From contig NZ_LATM01000005.1 in the NCBI RefSeq assembly GCF_000972495.1, positions 124,001 through 188,000 of the forward strand: a stretch of 64,000 nucleotides of DNA, in the 5' to 3' direction. The notes beneath the pieces are model-generated. The model saw only the letters and a list, made by a program, of their open reading frames with translations, was not told the DNA's origin and did no database searches. This document shows, piece by piece, positions 16,380-24,615 of the stretch. A program made the position numbers and the translations under genes. Source of the stretch: Hymenobacter terrenus. GTDB lineage: Bacteria; Bacteroidota; Bacteroidia; Cytophagales; Hymenobacteraceae. Position 1 is the stretch's first letter. The number at the start of each line of letters is the position of its first letter.

Positions 16380-18215
16380 TTAATGCAGCTTGCGGGTGAA
16401 GTCGCCGTACATAATCCAGTCTTCCCAGCGCTTGCGGTAGGGCGAAACTTTACCGCGCAGATATTTCTCAATCAGCAGGCCAGCGGCCGGGGCGGCACTG
16501 GTGCCCCCAAAACCGCTGTTTTCGATAAACACGGCGATGGCGATTTTGGGGTCATTCACCGGAGCGAAGGCGGCGAAGGTGGCGTGGTCGAAGCCGTGGG
16601 GGTTCTGCACGGTCCCGGTTTTGCCGGCCATCGTGATGCCGTACTGCGACAATGACGCCAAGTTGCCGGTGCCCCCGTTGCCATCCACCACCATCTCCAT
16701 GCCGGGGATAACATACTTGAACAGCGTGGTATCGACGGCCGTGTAGTGCTTTTCGCGGAACTGCGGCAGCGGCCCCCCGTTGCCGATGCCGCGCACGAAA
16801 TGCGGCGTGTAATACCAGCCCCGATTGGCAATGGTGGCCAGTACATTGGCCATTTGCAGGCCCGTAATACCGATTTCACCCTGCCCGATGCTGAGGGAGT
16901 ATACCGTTTTAAAGTTCCAGCGGTGAAAGCCCAGGCGCTTGTCGTAGAATTCAGGCGAGGGAATCAGGCCGCGCTTTTCCTGGGCCATGTCCACACCCAG
17001 CTTCTCGCCGAGGCCGAAGGATTTCACCATTTTCTGCCACTGCCCCAGCCCCAGGCGGGCATCCTCAAATCGGTTGCGCGACTGCCCACGCACCACCGCG
17101 GCCCGCATCACCTGATAGAAATAGGGGTTACAGCTGTTTTTGATGGCAATGCTCACGTTGCCCGGGTACTCGTGGCGGTGGGTGCAATGCACCAGCTTCT
17201 GGTTGCACTCGAAACCAGTCTCGGGCCGAACCACGCCCAGTTGCAGCGCCACCAGCTCATTCACCAGCTTAAATACCGAGCCGGGCGGGTAGGTAGCCAT
17301 CAGCGGGCGATTGAAGAGCGGGCGGTCGGGGTTGTTGAGCAGAGCCATGTAGCGGTTGCCCGAGCCCTTGCCCGTGAGCAGCTTCGGGTCGTAGTTCGGC
17401 ACCGATACGAAGGCCAGGATTTCGCCCGTTTGGGGGTCGATGGCCACAATGGAGCCGCGGCGACCAGCCAGCAGCTTCTCGCCGTAGGCCTGCAAGTCGG
17501 CGTCGATGCTCAGGTGCAAGTCCTGCCCGGCCACCGACAACGTATCAAACTCGCCGTCACGAAACTTGCCTTTCTCGATACCGCGCACATTCACCATCTT
17601 GTACTGCACGCCGCGCCGGCCCATCAGCGTCTGCTCATAATAGGCCTCCAGGCCCGAAATACCCACGTTCTCGCCGGGCCGGTACTTGGCATATTTCGGC
17701 TTTTCGAGGAAAGCCGGCGTGATGGCCCCCACGTAGCCCAGGGCGTGAGCTAGGCTAGAGGTACGGTAAGACCGTGCCATACGCGCCTGAACCCGAAAGC
17801 CTGAAAAGTCCATCAGGTTGTCCTCAATGGCGGCCAGATCAGGCGTGGTCAGGTTCTGAATAATGGGCGAAGGCTTGTTGCGGGAGTATTTTTTAGCCGC
17901 CAGCAGGCTGGCGCGCAACTCTTCTATCGGAATTTGCAGCAACTCACAGAACCGGGTCGAATCCAGCTGCTTTACCTCCCGTGGCACTACCATGAGGTCG
18001 TACACGGGCGTATTCTGCACCAGCAACTGGTTCTTGCGGTCGTAAATCAGGCCCCGGTACGGAATCTGCACGAGGCGTTGCAGGGTATTCTTGTCGGCGG
18101 CCAGCTTATACGTACCATCCATCACCTGCATAAAAAACAGCCGCGAGAGGAAGATAAGCGCCACCACCAAGAAAATGCCTTGCACCACGTATTTGCGGCC
18201 TTCCAGGTATTGCAT
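16380..18215 (-). CDS. mrdA: Penicillin-binding protein 2 (elongasome transpeptidase)
   Basis: A 611-residue class B penicillin-binding protein that cross-links peptidoglycan during side-wall elongation. One N-terminal transmembrane helix ([19 protein letters not shown]) anchors it; the dimerisation domain contains [16 protein letters not shown]. Catalytic motifs are S313-V-F-K316 (in YPPGSVFKL), S361-C-N363 and K532-T-G. It is the last gene of the purH-mreBCD-mrdA block. Its ATG (18213-18215) is preceded by only three bases and then the arm of a 142-bp palindromic element whose hairpin covers the ribosome-binding region, which may limit translation. Confidence 0.95.
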   Translation of the reverse strand: MQYLEGRKYVVQGIFLVVALIFLSRLFFMQVMDGTYKLAADKNTLQRLVQIPYRGLIYDRKNQLLVQNTPVYDLMVVPREVKQLDSTRFCELLQIPIEELRASLLAAKKYSRNKPSPIIQNLTTPDLAAIEDNLMDFSGFRVQARMARSYRTSSLAHALGYVGAITPAFLEKPKYAKYRPGENVGISGLEAYYEQTLMGRRGVQYKMVNVRGIEKGKFRDGEFDTLSVAGQDLHLSIDADLQAYGEKLLAGRRGSIVAIDPQTGEILAFVSVPNYDPKLLTGKGSGNRYMALLNNPDRPLFNRPLMATYPPGSVFKLVNELVALQLGVVRPETGFECNQKLVHCTHRHEYPGNVSIAIKNSCNPYFYQVMRAAVVRGQSRNRFEDARLGLGQWQKMVKSFGLGEKLGVDMAQEKRGLIPSPEFYDKRLGFHRWNFKTVYSLSIGQGEIGITGLQMANVLATIANRGWYYTPHFVRGIGNGGPLPQFREKHYTAVDTTLFKYVIPGMEMVVDGNGGTGNLASLSQYGITMAGKTGTVQNPHGFDHATFAAFAPVNDPKIAIAVFIENSGFGGTSAAPAAGLLIEKYLRGKVSPYRKRWEDWIMYGDFTRKLH

Positions 18216-18218
18216 AAT

Positions 18219-18360
18219 GTAGGACGCAGCCTTCGCTGCGTCAGGTATACAAGTGTATTAGAGGTCTATTAAAACAACGCGCCCGCCAATGTGTCAGGCA
18301 TAAAAACAACCGTCTTTTCTATTGGTGCGCCCGGGTGACGCAGCGAAGGCTGCGTCCTAC
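18219..18360. repeat. Palindromic element filling the mreD-mrdA gap
   Basis: Two perfect 25-base inverted arms (18219-18243 and 18336-18360) bound a 142-base element. Each arm is itself a hairpin (GACGCAGC-CTTC-GCTGCGTC). The outer arm contains the mreD stop codon (TAG, 18357-18359 on the minus strand); the inner arm ends three bases before the mrdA start codon. The interior has a second weak inverted match (CGCCCGCCAAT / ATTGGTGCGCCC). It resembles a short non-autonomous mobile or REP-pair element. Confidence 0.88.
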
Positions 18361-18884
18361 TGCCGGCCGCGCCGTACTGGAAAAAAGAGAAGCTGAACAA
18401 TCAACAACGCGAGGCCGGTAAAGAGTGCGCTCACCAGCATCTTGCCCATTGTGAGGCCGAAATGGCGGAAGCTGCCCAGCTCCAGCAGGAAAAACGCCGC
18501 GTGATGCAGCAGCACCAGCAGCGTGAGGTACACACTAAACCACTGCCAGCCCATTTGGTGTATGTTGACCGCGTCGCCGCTGTCGTAGCCATCGCGCGGG
18601 GTGAGCAGGCGCAACACCCACGGCCGCAGAAAGCCCAGCAGCACCGCCGCCGCCGCGTGCAACCCGCCGGTGTCGTAGAAGATATCCATCGTCAGCCCTA
18701 CGCCGAAGGACAGCAGCAACTGCACGACAATGGGCGTGGTTATTGGCAGGAATAGTAAGAAGCCCAGGTAAAAAAAACACCAGCCCAAGTCGAACAGTAC
18801 CAACCGGCTAATCAGCAGCACGTGCGCGCCCGCGTAGAGCGCATAGCGCAGCACCTGAATAAAAAGGAACCGCAGCTCGTTCAC
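18357..18884 (-). CDS. mreD: Rod shape-determining protein MreD
   Basis: A 175-residue inner-membrane protein with five or six hydrophobic helices (FLFIQVLRYALYAGAHVLLI, GWCFFYLGFLLFLPITTPIVV, LLSFGVGLTMDIFYDTGGLH, and others; runs abbreviated). The segment GLTMDIFYDTGGLHAAA is typical of MreD. It belongs to the elongasome with MreC, PBP2 and RodA. It begins at a GTG that overlaps the mreC stop codon by four bases (GTGA), so translation is coupled. The stop codon lies inside the palindromic element. Confidence 0.88.
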   Translation of the reverse strand: MNELRFLFIQVLRYALYAGAHVLLISRLVLFDLGWCFFYLGFLLFLPITTPIVVQLLLSFGVGLTMDIFYDTGGLHAAAAVLLGFLRPWVLRLLTPRDGYDSGDAVNIHQMGWQWFSVYLTLLVLLHHAAFFLLELGSFRHFGLTMGKMLVSALFTGLALLIVQLLFFPVRRGRQ

Positions 18885-19819
18885 TTAGGCATCCCTCCTT
18901 CCGGCTTGACGCCCGATTGAGCTTCCAGCGTGTCGCGCTCAGCCTTGGGCCGGCTCGTGACCACGTACACGTAGGTAAGGTTAGCAAAATTGACTCCTAG
19001 CCGCACCCGCACCGTCCAGAAATTCTTGTCGGGCTCCTTCACAAAGGAGTCGACGGTGCCAATAAAAATACCTTCGGGGAATACCGCGTTGTAGCCCGAC
19101 GTTACCACCGTATCACCTTTCACTAGGCGGGTTTCGCGGAGCACGTTGTCGAGCACCGCGTGGGTGGGGTCATCGCCCAGCCACTTGATGGTGCCAAATG
19201 TACCGTCGCGCTTGATTTTGGAGGAAATGCTGGTCTTCGAATTCAGCAAGCTTGTGACCGTGGCGTAGTGCTCGCTCACAACTTTCACGCGGCCTACCAC
19301 CCCACCGGCCCCCACCACCCCCATCCCCTGGCGTACTCCGCTACTGCTGCCGACATTCAAAGTAAGAAAGTTATCCACATTATGGAGCATATTGTTGATA
19401 ACTCGGGCCGGAATAAGTGGATAACTCGGGTCCCGGGCCGGCAGCCGCTGCTGGCCGAGCAATAAAGTATCGGGCCGCGCCGCCGGCCGCTGGTAGCGAA
19501 TCCGCTTCAGCGAGTCGGTGCGGGCGGGTGGTACCGCCACAGAGTCGGCTTCACGCCGAACAGTATCGGCCGGATACAACTGCTGGCGTAGGGCGGCGTT
19601 TTCCATGGCGAGTTGCTGGTTCATCTCGGCCAGATGGAAATAGTCGGCCACCTTTGTGCGGCGCTCCAACACGATGCCTGCATAGGCATTTGCTGAATTA
19701 AAAAAAGCCGCGCGCTGGTAGGAGTTGTTGGTAACAAACAGGTAAATGCTCACTACCTCTAACAAGCTAAATACCAATACCCCGCGAAAGCGAAATAAGA
19801 ATAAAAACAGGTTTCTCAT
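18881..19819 (-). CDS. mreC: Rod shape-determining protein MreC
   Basis: A 312-residue bitopic protein linking the cytoplasmic MreB filament to periplasmic wall synthases. It has one N-terminal transmembrane helix (FRGVLVFSLLEVVSIYLFV), a coiled-coil stretch (YFHLAEMNQQLAMENAALRQ), and the beta-rich MreC core with FLTLNVGSSSGVRQGMGVVG, GRVKVVSEHYATVTSLLN and GDTVVTSGYNAVFPEGIFIG, the last being the most diagnostic. An inserted segment of about 50 residues after the coiled coil is rich in Arg, Asp and Pro and seems lineage specific. It follows mreB by 68 bases and overlaps mreD by four. Confidence 0.93.
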   Translation of the reverse strand: MRNLFLFLFRFRGVLVFSLLEVVSIYLFVTNNSYQRAAFFNSANAYAGIVLERRTKVADYFHLAEMNQQLAMENAALRQQLYPADTVRREADSVAVPPARTDSLKRIRYQRPAARPDTLLLGQQRLPARDPSYPLIPARVINNMLHNVDNFLTLNVGSSSGVRQGMGVVGAGGVVGRVKVVSEHYATVTSLLNSKTSISSKIKRDGTFGTIKWLGDDPTHAVLDNVLRETRLVKGDTVVTSGYNAVFPEGIFIGTVDSFVKEPDKNFWTVRVRLGVNFANLTYVYVVTSRPKAERDTLEAQSGVKPEGGMPK

Positions 19820-19887
19820 TTAACACGCCTAGTTGCACACGGGCACTTCAATAGTGAGAGCTACTAACCGTTAAATGCTAAACGAAA

Positions 19888-20913
19888 TCAGGTAAGAAGC
19901 ACGCCCTTAAACGCCTGGATATCCTTGATGGCCTTGCCCGTACCGCGCACCACGGCCCGGAGCGGGTCTTCGGCAATATGAATGGGAAGCTTAGTTTTGG
20001 CAGCCAAGCGCTTGTCGAGCCCGCGCAATAGTGCGCCGCCACCGGTGAGATGAATGCCGTTTTCATAAATATCGGCCGACAATTCGGGCGGCGATATTTC
20101 GAGAGCTTTTAATACGGCTTCTTCAATTTTTGCTACCGACTTATCGAGGGCAATAGCTATTTCGGAGAAGGTTACTTTAATCACTTTCGGAATACCGGTC
20201 ATCAGGTCGCGGCCGCGTACTTCGTGGTCGGGCGGCGGCACGTCGAGTTCGGTAAGAGCCGCGCCTACTTCAATTTTGATACGCTCGGCGCTGCGCTCGC
20301 CAATAAGCAGGTTGTGCTGCCGGCGCATGTAATCGAGGATGTCTTGGTTGAAGACGTCGCCCGCCGTTTTGATGGATTGGTCGCACACGATGCCCGACAA
20401 GGCGATAACCGCAATTTCGGTGGTCCCGCCCCCAATGTCGATAATCATCGACCCCACGGGCTGCTCCACGTCGATACCAATGCCAATGGCGGCGGCCATA
20501 GGCTCCTGAATCATCCAGACTTCTTTGGCACCGGCGTGCTCGGCGGAGTCCCGCACAGCCCGTTTTTCAACTTCGGTAATGCCCGATGGAATACAGATAA
20601 CCATGCGGTGCGAGGGTTGAAACAGCCGCGTCCGCGTGTCAATCATTTTAATCATGCCCTTAATCATTTCCTCGGCGGCGTGGAAATCGGCAATAACCCC
20701 ATCCTTGAGTGGGCGAATGGTTCGGATATTATCGTGGGTTTTCTCGTGCATCTGCTGTGCCTGACGGCCGACGGCGATGACTTTATTGGTAGTTCGGTCT
20801 TTGGCGATGATGCTCGGCTCATCCACCACGATTTTGTCGTTGTGAATAATGAGTGTATTAGCGGTACCCAAGTCAATGGCTATATCGCTGGTAAGGAAAT
20901 TAAAGAAACCCAT
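19888..20913 (-). CDS. mreB: Rod shape-determining protein MreB (actin homologue)
   Basis: A 341-residue bacterial actin that organises side-wall growth. The N-terminus (MGFFNFLTSDIAIDLGTANT) holds the first phosphate loop; IDIGGGTTEIAVIALSGIV is the second; HLTGGGALLRGLDKRL is the adenosine motif near the C-terminus. The frame is open 19 codons upstream, but the ATG at 20913 matches the family start exactly. An internal promoter (CAAAGGTA at 20968-20975, minus-strand TACCTTTG) means mreB starts its own transcript although purH lies upstream in the same direction. The product is nearly invariant in bacteria and the assignment is certain. Confidence 0.97.
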   Translation of the reverse strand: MGFFNFLTSDIAIDLGTANTLIIHNDKIVVDEPSIIAKDRTTNKVIAVGRQAQQMHEKTHDNIRTIRPLKDGVIADFHAAEEMIKGMIKMIDTRTRLFQPSHRMVICIPSGITEVEKRAVRDSAEHAGAKEVWMIQEPMAAAIGIGIDVEQPVGSMIIDIGGGTTEIAVIALSGIVCDQSIKTAGDVFNQDILDYMRRQHNLLIGERSAERIKIEVGAALTELDVPPPDHEVRGRDLMTGIPKVIKVTFSEIAIALDKSVAKIEEAVLKALEISPPELSADIYENGIHLTGGGALLRGLDKRLAAKTKLPIHIAEDPLRAVVRGTGKAIKDIQAFKGVLLT

Positions 20914-20967
20914 TGAGTTAGCTGCAATAAGGCGAAGCTCCGGCAGTGGCCCGAGCAAAATAATGGG

Positions 20968-20975
20968 CAAAGGTA
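20968..20975 (-). promoter_or_regulatory. Promoter -7 box of mreB
   Basis: On the minus strand TACCTTTG matches TAnnTTTG exactly and lies 55 bases upstream of the mreB ATG. The purH terminator lies just upstream of it, so mreBCD-mrdA is a transcription unit separate from purH. Confidence 0.55.
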
Positions 20976-21128
20976 CGGAAGGTTTGGGCGGGCATGACGA
21001 ATGGATTTATGGCATTGTCGAGTAAGTCTGTCATTGCGAGGCAGCGGGAAAATAAACGCAGTTCAGCGGGGCCAATCCATCCGCCCCGGCGGCAGCACGG
21101 TGGGGCGCCAAACCTTGCTGCCAGGCGC

Positions 21129-21162
21129 AAAAAGCCCCGGCGCTGGGTAGAGCCGGGGCCTG
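21129..21162 (-). terminator. Terminator of purH
   Basis: Read on the minus strand: GCCCCGGC, ten-base loop, GCCGGGGC, then TTTTTG. It begins about 70 bases after the purH stop codon. The remaining bases up to mreB (20976-21128) contain further short hairpins and a degenerate GTCATTGCGAGGCAGCGG-type intergenic repeat, but no gene. Confidence 0.85.
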
Positions 21163-21232
21163 CTTGCCACTCAAAACTGCCGCTGAGCAAGGCCGGATTA
21201 CCTGGCCTCCGCTTCGCAACGGCATCTTCGGC

Positions 21233-22768
21233 CTAGTGTTTGAAATGCCGCACGCCCGTCAGCACCATAGCCATACCAAGCTCATCGCAAGCCCGGATGC
21301 TGTCGGCGTCCTTGATGGAGCCGCCGGGCTGCACTACGGCCCGAATGCCCGCCGCGCCGGCAATTTCCACGCAGTCGGGGAAGGGGAAGAAGGCATCAGA
21401 TGCCATTACAGAGCCGTGCAGGTCGAAGCCGAAGCTGCGGGCTTTCTCAATGGCCTGGCGCAGGGCATCCACGCGGGAGGTCTGGCCGACGCCCGATGCC
21501 AGCAACTGGCCGGCGCGGGCCAGCACGATGGTGTTGCTCTTGGTATGCTTGCAAATTTTACCGGCAAACTCGAGGGCTGCCACTTCCTCTGCCGTGGGGG
21601 CCGATTGGGTTACCGTGCGGAAGTCAGCGGCCGTTTCGGTTTGGCGGTCGGCGTCCTGCTCGATGATGCCGTTGAGCAAGGTCTTCACTTGCTTCTTCGG
21701 AAACTCAACGGGCTTTTGCAGCAGCAGAATCCGGTTTTTCTTGCTTTGAAGCACGGGCAGAGCCGCAGCCGCATAGCTCGGCGCAATCAGAACCTCGAAG
21801 AAAAGCTGGTTCAGTTCGGCGGCCGTGGCTTCGTCTACTTCCTTATTTACAATAATGACGCCACCGAAGGCCGACGTTGGGTCGCAGCTCAAGGCATTCA
21901 AATAAGCGTCGCGCAGCGTGGCTGCCTGAGCCACCCCGCAGGCGTTGGTATGCTTGAGAATGGCACAGGCCGGCGCACCGTCAATGAATTCGGCCATCAG
22001 GGCCACGGCGGCATCCACGTCCACTAGGTTGTTGTAGCTGAGCTGCTTGCCGTGGAGCTGATCGAACAGGGCCGTCAGGTCGCCGTAGAAAGTGCCGGCC
22101 TGATGGGGGTTTTCGCCGTAGCGCAGGGGCGTGGCGGGTTGGGCGCTCAAGCGCAGGGCTGCGCCAGCCACGGCCGTATCCTGGCTGAGGTAGCCGAAGA
22201 TTTCGGTGTCGTAGTGCGAGGTAGTGGCAAAGGCGGCGGCGGCGTAATGACGACGGTCTTCCAAGTCGGTAGCGCCGTTCTTGGTGGTCAGCAGCTCCGT
22301 TACGGCGGCGTACTGGTCACGGCTGCTGACCACCAATACGTCGCGGTAGTTTTTGGCAGCGGCGCGCAATAATGAAATGCCCCCAATGTCAATTTTCTCA
22401 ATAATGTCGGCTTCCTCGGCGCCGCTGGCCACGGTTTCTTCAAACGGGTAGAGGTCTACCACCACCAGGTCGATGGGCGGAATGCCGTGTTGCTCGGCCT
22501 GGGCAAGGTCGGCCTCGTCGTGGCGGCGGTGCAGGATGCCGCCGAATACTTTCGGATGCAGCGTTTTCACACGACCACCGAATACTTCGGGGAAGCCGGT
22601 CAGGTCTTCCACCGCAGTTACTTCGGCACCTTCGTCTTCCAGAAATTTCTGGGTGCCGCCGGTCGAGTACAGCGTCACGCCATGCTGCCGCAGCACCTGC
22701 ACCAGGGGTGCCAATCGGTCTTTGTGGTACACGGAAAGGAGCGCGGCGCGAACGGGACGAGATGACAT
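21233..22768 (-). CDS. purH: Bifunctional AICAR formyltransferase / IMP cyclohydrolase
   Basis: A 511-residue enzyme for the last two steps of purine synthesis: formylation of AICAR with 10-formyl-tetrahydrofolate, then ring closure to IMP. The N-terminal MGS-like cyclohydrolase domain begins MSSRPVRAALLSVYHKD and contains YSTGGT and TGFPEVFGGRVKTLHPK. The transformylase domain has LRYGENPHQAGTFYG, the LKHTNACGVA motif with the catalytic Lys-His, and ends with SDAFFPFPDCVEIA ... VQPGGSIKD. The ATG at 22768 is chosen; 63 upstream open codons do not resemble the family. A near-consensus -7 box lies at 22805-22812. purH before mreB is a common Bacteroidota arrangement. Confidence 0.97.
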   Translation of the reverse strand: MSSRPVRAALLSVYHKDRLAPLVQVLRQHGVTLYSTGGTQKFLEDEGAEVTAVEDLTGFPEVFGGRVKTLHPKVFGGILHRRHDEADLAQAEQHGIPPIDLVVVDLYPFEETVASGAEEADIIEKIDIGGISLLRAAAKNYRDVLVVSSRDQYAAVTELLTTKNGATDLEDRRHYAAAAFATTSHYDTEIFGYLSQDTAVAGAALRLSAQPATPLRYGENPHQAGTFYGDLTALFDQLHGKQLSYNNLVDVDAAVALMAEFIDGAPACAILKHTNACGVAQAATLRDAYLNALSCDPTSAFGGVIIVNKEVDEATAAELNQLFFEVLIAPSYAAAALPVLQSKKNRILLLQKPVEFPKKQVKTLLNGIIEQDADRQTETAADFRTVTQSAPTAEEVAALEFAGKICKHTKSNTIVLARAGQLLASGVGQTSRVDALRQAIEKARSFGFDLHGSVMASDAFFPFPDCVEIAGAAGIRAVVQPGGSIKDADSIRACDELGMAMVLTGVRHFKH

Positions 22769-22804
22769 AAAATAGGCGAAGTAAGCAGGGCAAAATTGCC
22801 GCCG

Positions 22805-22812
22805 CGAAGGTA
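22805..22812 (-). promoter_or_regulatory. Probable -7 box of purH
   Basis: Minus-strand TACCTTCG, one base from TAnnTTTG, lies 37 bases upstream of the purH ATG. Apart from this box and the terminator at 23025-23072, the 22769-23118 gap shows nothing notable. Confidence 0.4.
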
Positions 22813-23024
22813 CGGCCCCGACTTGGCGGGCTCCTAGCACCAGCACTACAGAATTGTGGCCCCACTTCGTCCGGGGCTGCTTTGAAAGCAGCGTACTTGG
22901 TGCAACAGTTAAATCTCCACCCCTTTCCCAATAACTGCGGAGTGTAGACAACAGCACTCATTAAACTACTACCTGGGCTTTTCAGAGCATACAGAACGAC
23001 CTATTCTTTTCGCTCAATAACCAC

Positions 23025-23072
23025 CCAAAAACCGCCCGGCGTAACCTCTATTGGCTTACGCGGGGCGGTTTT
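23025..23072 (-). terminator. Terminator of the GH128 gene
   Basis: Arms AAAACCGCCC and GGGGCGGTTTT enclose a second inner match (GCGTAA/TTACGC), with T-rich ends on both strands. It lies about 45 bases beyond the end of the damaged GH128 gene. Confidence 0.75.
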
Positions 23073-23118
23073 GTCCTTAGTGCAAGTATCGCCCAAGATG
23101 GGGGCTGCGAACGGAAAT

Positions 23119-23310
23119 CTATTGTACTACCAGTTTTCTGTTTATCGTGGTTTGGCAATCCGATACCCGCAACAAATACACTCCTGCCTTCAGGTGGGAG
23201 TTCTTGTTCAGCTCAATGAAGCCACCCGTGGCAGATTGGCGCGCGACCTCCCGGCCGTTGATGTCCGTTAGCCGAACCAGTACGGGGGTGCTGCCATCGT
23301 AATTGGTTGG
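23119..23310 (-). pseudogene. Out-of-frame T9SS sorting-domain fragment of the GH128 gene
   Basis: In a frame different from that of the GH128 coding region, codons from about 23310 down to the stop at 23119 encode the last two thirds of a type A T9SS sorting domain: VLVRLTDINGREVARQ, GGFIELNKNSHLKAGVYLLR, ending INRKLVVQ. The first third (the YPNP motif) and the linker after the CBM6 module are missing. The fragment overlaps the out-of-frame tail of the GH128 gene, so it cannot be attached to that protein unless a frameshift occurs. Confidence 0.8.
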
Positions 23311-24547
23311 TCTGGGCGTAGATGCCGAAGTTATAGGTCCCAGCATTCACGTTTACGGTTTGCGAAATGGTGGTCCAGTTCTGCCAGCCGCCCGTGGCCG
23401 GGATGCTGACGTTGCCGAGCGGAATGGTGCCTGCATTCAGGTCCGATGACAACGTGCCGCCGGTGAGGCTGGCTACCCGGTACTCGATGGTATAAGTGCC
23501 CGTCGTCGGGAAATTGACATTACTGTAAGTCAGCCAGTCGCCTTGGTCGATATAGCCCACGTTCTGACCACCGCCCTCGTCGGAGGTCGGCTCGTTTTGC
23601 ACGCCTTGCATGGAGCTGAAGCTTTCCGCCTCAAGTCTGGTTGATGCCGGGCCCGAGCCGTTGTTGAAGGGCAGGCTCACGTAGAGCTGGCCGAGCTCGG
23701 TCAGCTGGCCGGAATTTCCTAACAGGTTAATAAATGGAATCTGGTTGTCACGGCCCGAGAACCAAGCATAGCGAAACACGGCCGGCTCATTCTCGAGGTA
23801 GTTGACGGCCGCCGCGAGGTAGCCTTTCTGCGTGTTCAGGGTAATCTGGTCAGTGGGGATGTCGCCGCAGGAAAACTCCGTGAGCCAGATTGGCTTATTG
23901 TACTTCTTAAGCTCCGCAATCTTGTCGCGCAGGTACCGCTCCTCACACACGTAGGTGTGCACGGCAATGTAGTCGACCTGACAAGTGGGACAAGCCGCGA
24001 AAAACGCATCCAGGTACTGCGTGGGCGAATAATACGTCGTCCCATTCTCCGAAACGCAACCGCCGCAATAGTTGACGGCCGGCGACACCAGTTTGAGGTT
24101 TTTGCGCCGGGCCACTTCCTGCAACCTTGGCCAGAGCGCAGCGGCTTGACTGGGAGTCAGGTTGGCCTGGCTAAGAAAATTGGGCTCGTTGAAACCCAGC
24201 AAATAGTTGGTACCAGCCGGAATGTTGGCCGCCAGCTCGTCGGCCGAGAAGGTGCTACCGTCCTGGTTGTTACCATCGCGGTAGCGCCCCCACTGCATGG
24301 GCACGTAATCGATGCCGAGGCCCTGATACAGATTTGCTACTCCGGCATCGGGCCGCGGGGCCCAATTGTACCACCAGCTGATACCGGGCGCCAGCGCTTG
24401 CATGTCGGCCGCCGAATGGTAGCCGTAGGCCAAACCACGCTTGGCACTTTTATTCTGGGCCAGTGCCGTGCCGCCCAAGGCCAGTACCAGCAACACCCCT
24501 TTAAAAAAGCCGACTACTCCTCGCTGCATCTTGCTCCTGAACATCAT
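23213..24547 (-). CDS. GH128-like beta-1,3-glucanase with CBM6, 3' end frameshifted
   Basis: A 444-residue secreted glycoside hydrolase. After a signal peptide (VLLVLALGGTALAQ) comes a glycosyl-hydrolase catalytic core of the GH128 / PF11790 kind: GISWWYNWAPRP, YVPMQWGR, YLLGFNEPNF with the acid/base glutamate, VDYIAVHTYVC and PIWLTEFSCGD with the nucleophile glutamate. These enzymes cut beta-1,3-glucans of fungi and algae. A CBM6 module follows (RLEAESFSSMQG ... GGGQNVGYIDQGDWL ... TYNFGIYAQTN). Immediately after that the frame is lost: the last 25 residues are nonsense (LRWQHPRTGSAN...) and the sorting domain lies in another frame. As written the enzyme lacks a T9SS signal and may stay in the periplasm. 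Confidence 0.85.
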   Translation of the reverse strand: MMFRSKMQRGVVGFFKGVLLVLALGGTALAQNKSAKRGLAYGYHSAADMQALAPGISWWYNWAPRPDAGVANLYQGLGIDYVPMQWGRYRDGNNQDGSTFSADELAANIPAGTNYLLGFNEPNFLSQANLTPSQAAALWPRLQEVARRKNLKLVSPAVNYCGGCVSENGTTYYSPTQYLDAFFAACPTCQVDYIAVHTYVCEERYLRDKIAELKKYNKPIWLTEFSCGDIPTDQITLNTQKGYLAAAVNYLENEPAVFRYAWFSGRDNQIPFINLLGNSGQLTELGQLYVSLPFNNGSGPASTRLEAESFSSMQGVQNEPTSDEGGGQNVGYIDQGDWLTYSNVNFPTTGTYTIEYRVASLTGGTLSSDLNAGTIPLGNVSIPATGGWQNWTTISQTVNVNAGTYNFGIYAQTNQLRWQHPRTGSANGHQRPGGRAPICHGWLH

Positions 24548-24615
24548 AAGTCAAAAAAATAAGCCAGCGAGCAGGCCTGTTAGAACCTACCCGCTGGCGA
24601 CTAAGCTACTTAAGA

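Noticed and set aside
16746..17753. Plus-strand open frame of 335 codons
   Set aside because: Exact antisense of mrdA, His/Gln-rich GC-driven composition, no family resemblance.
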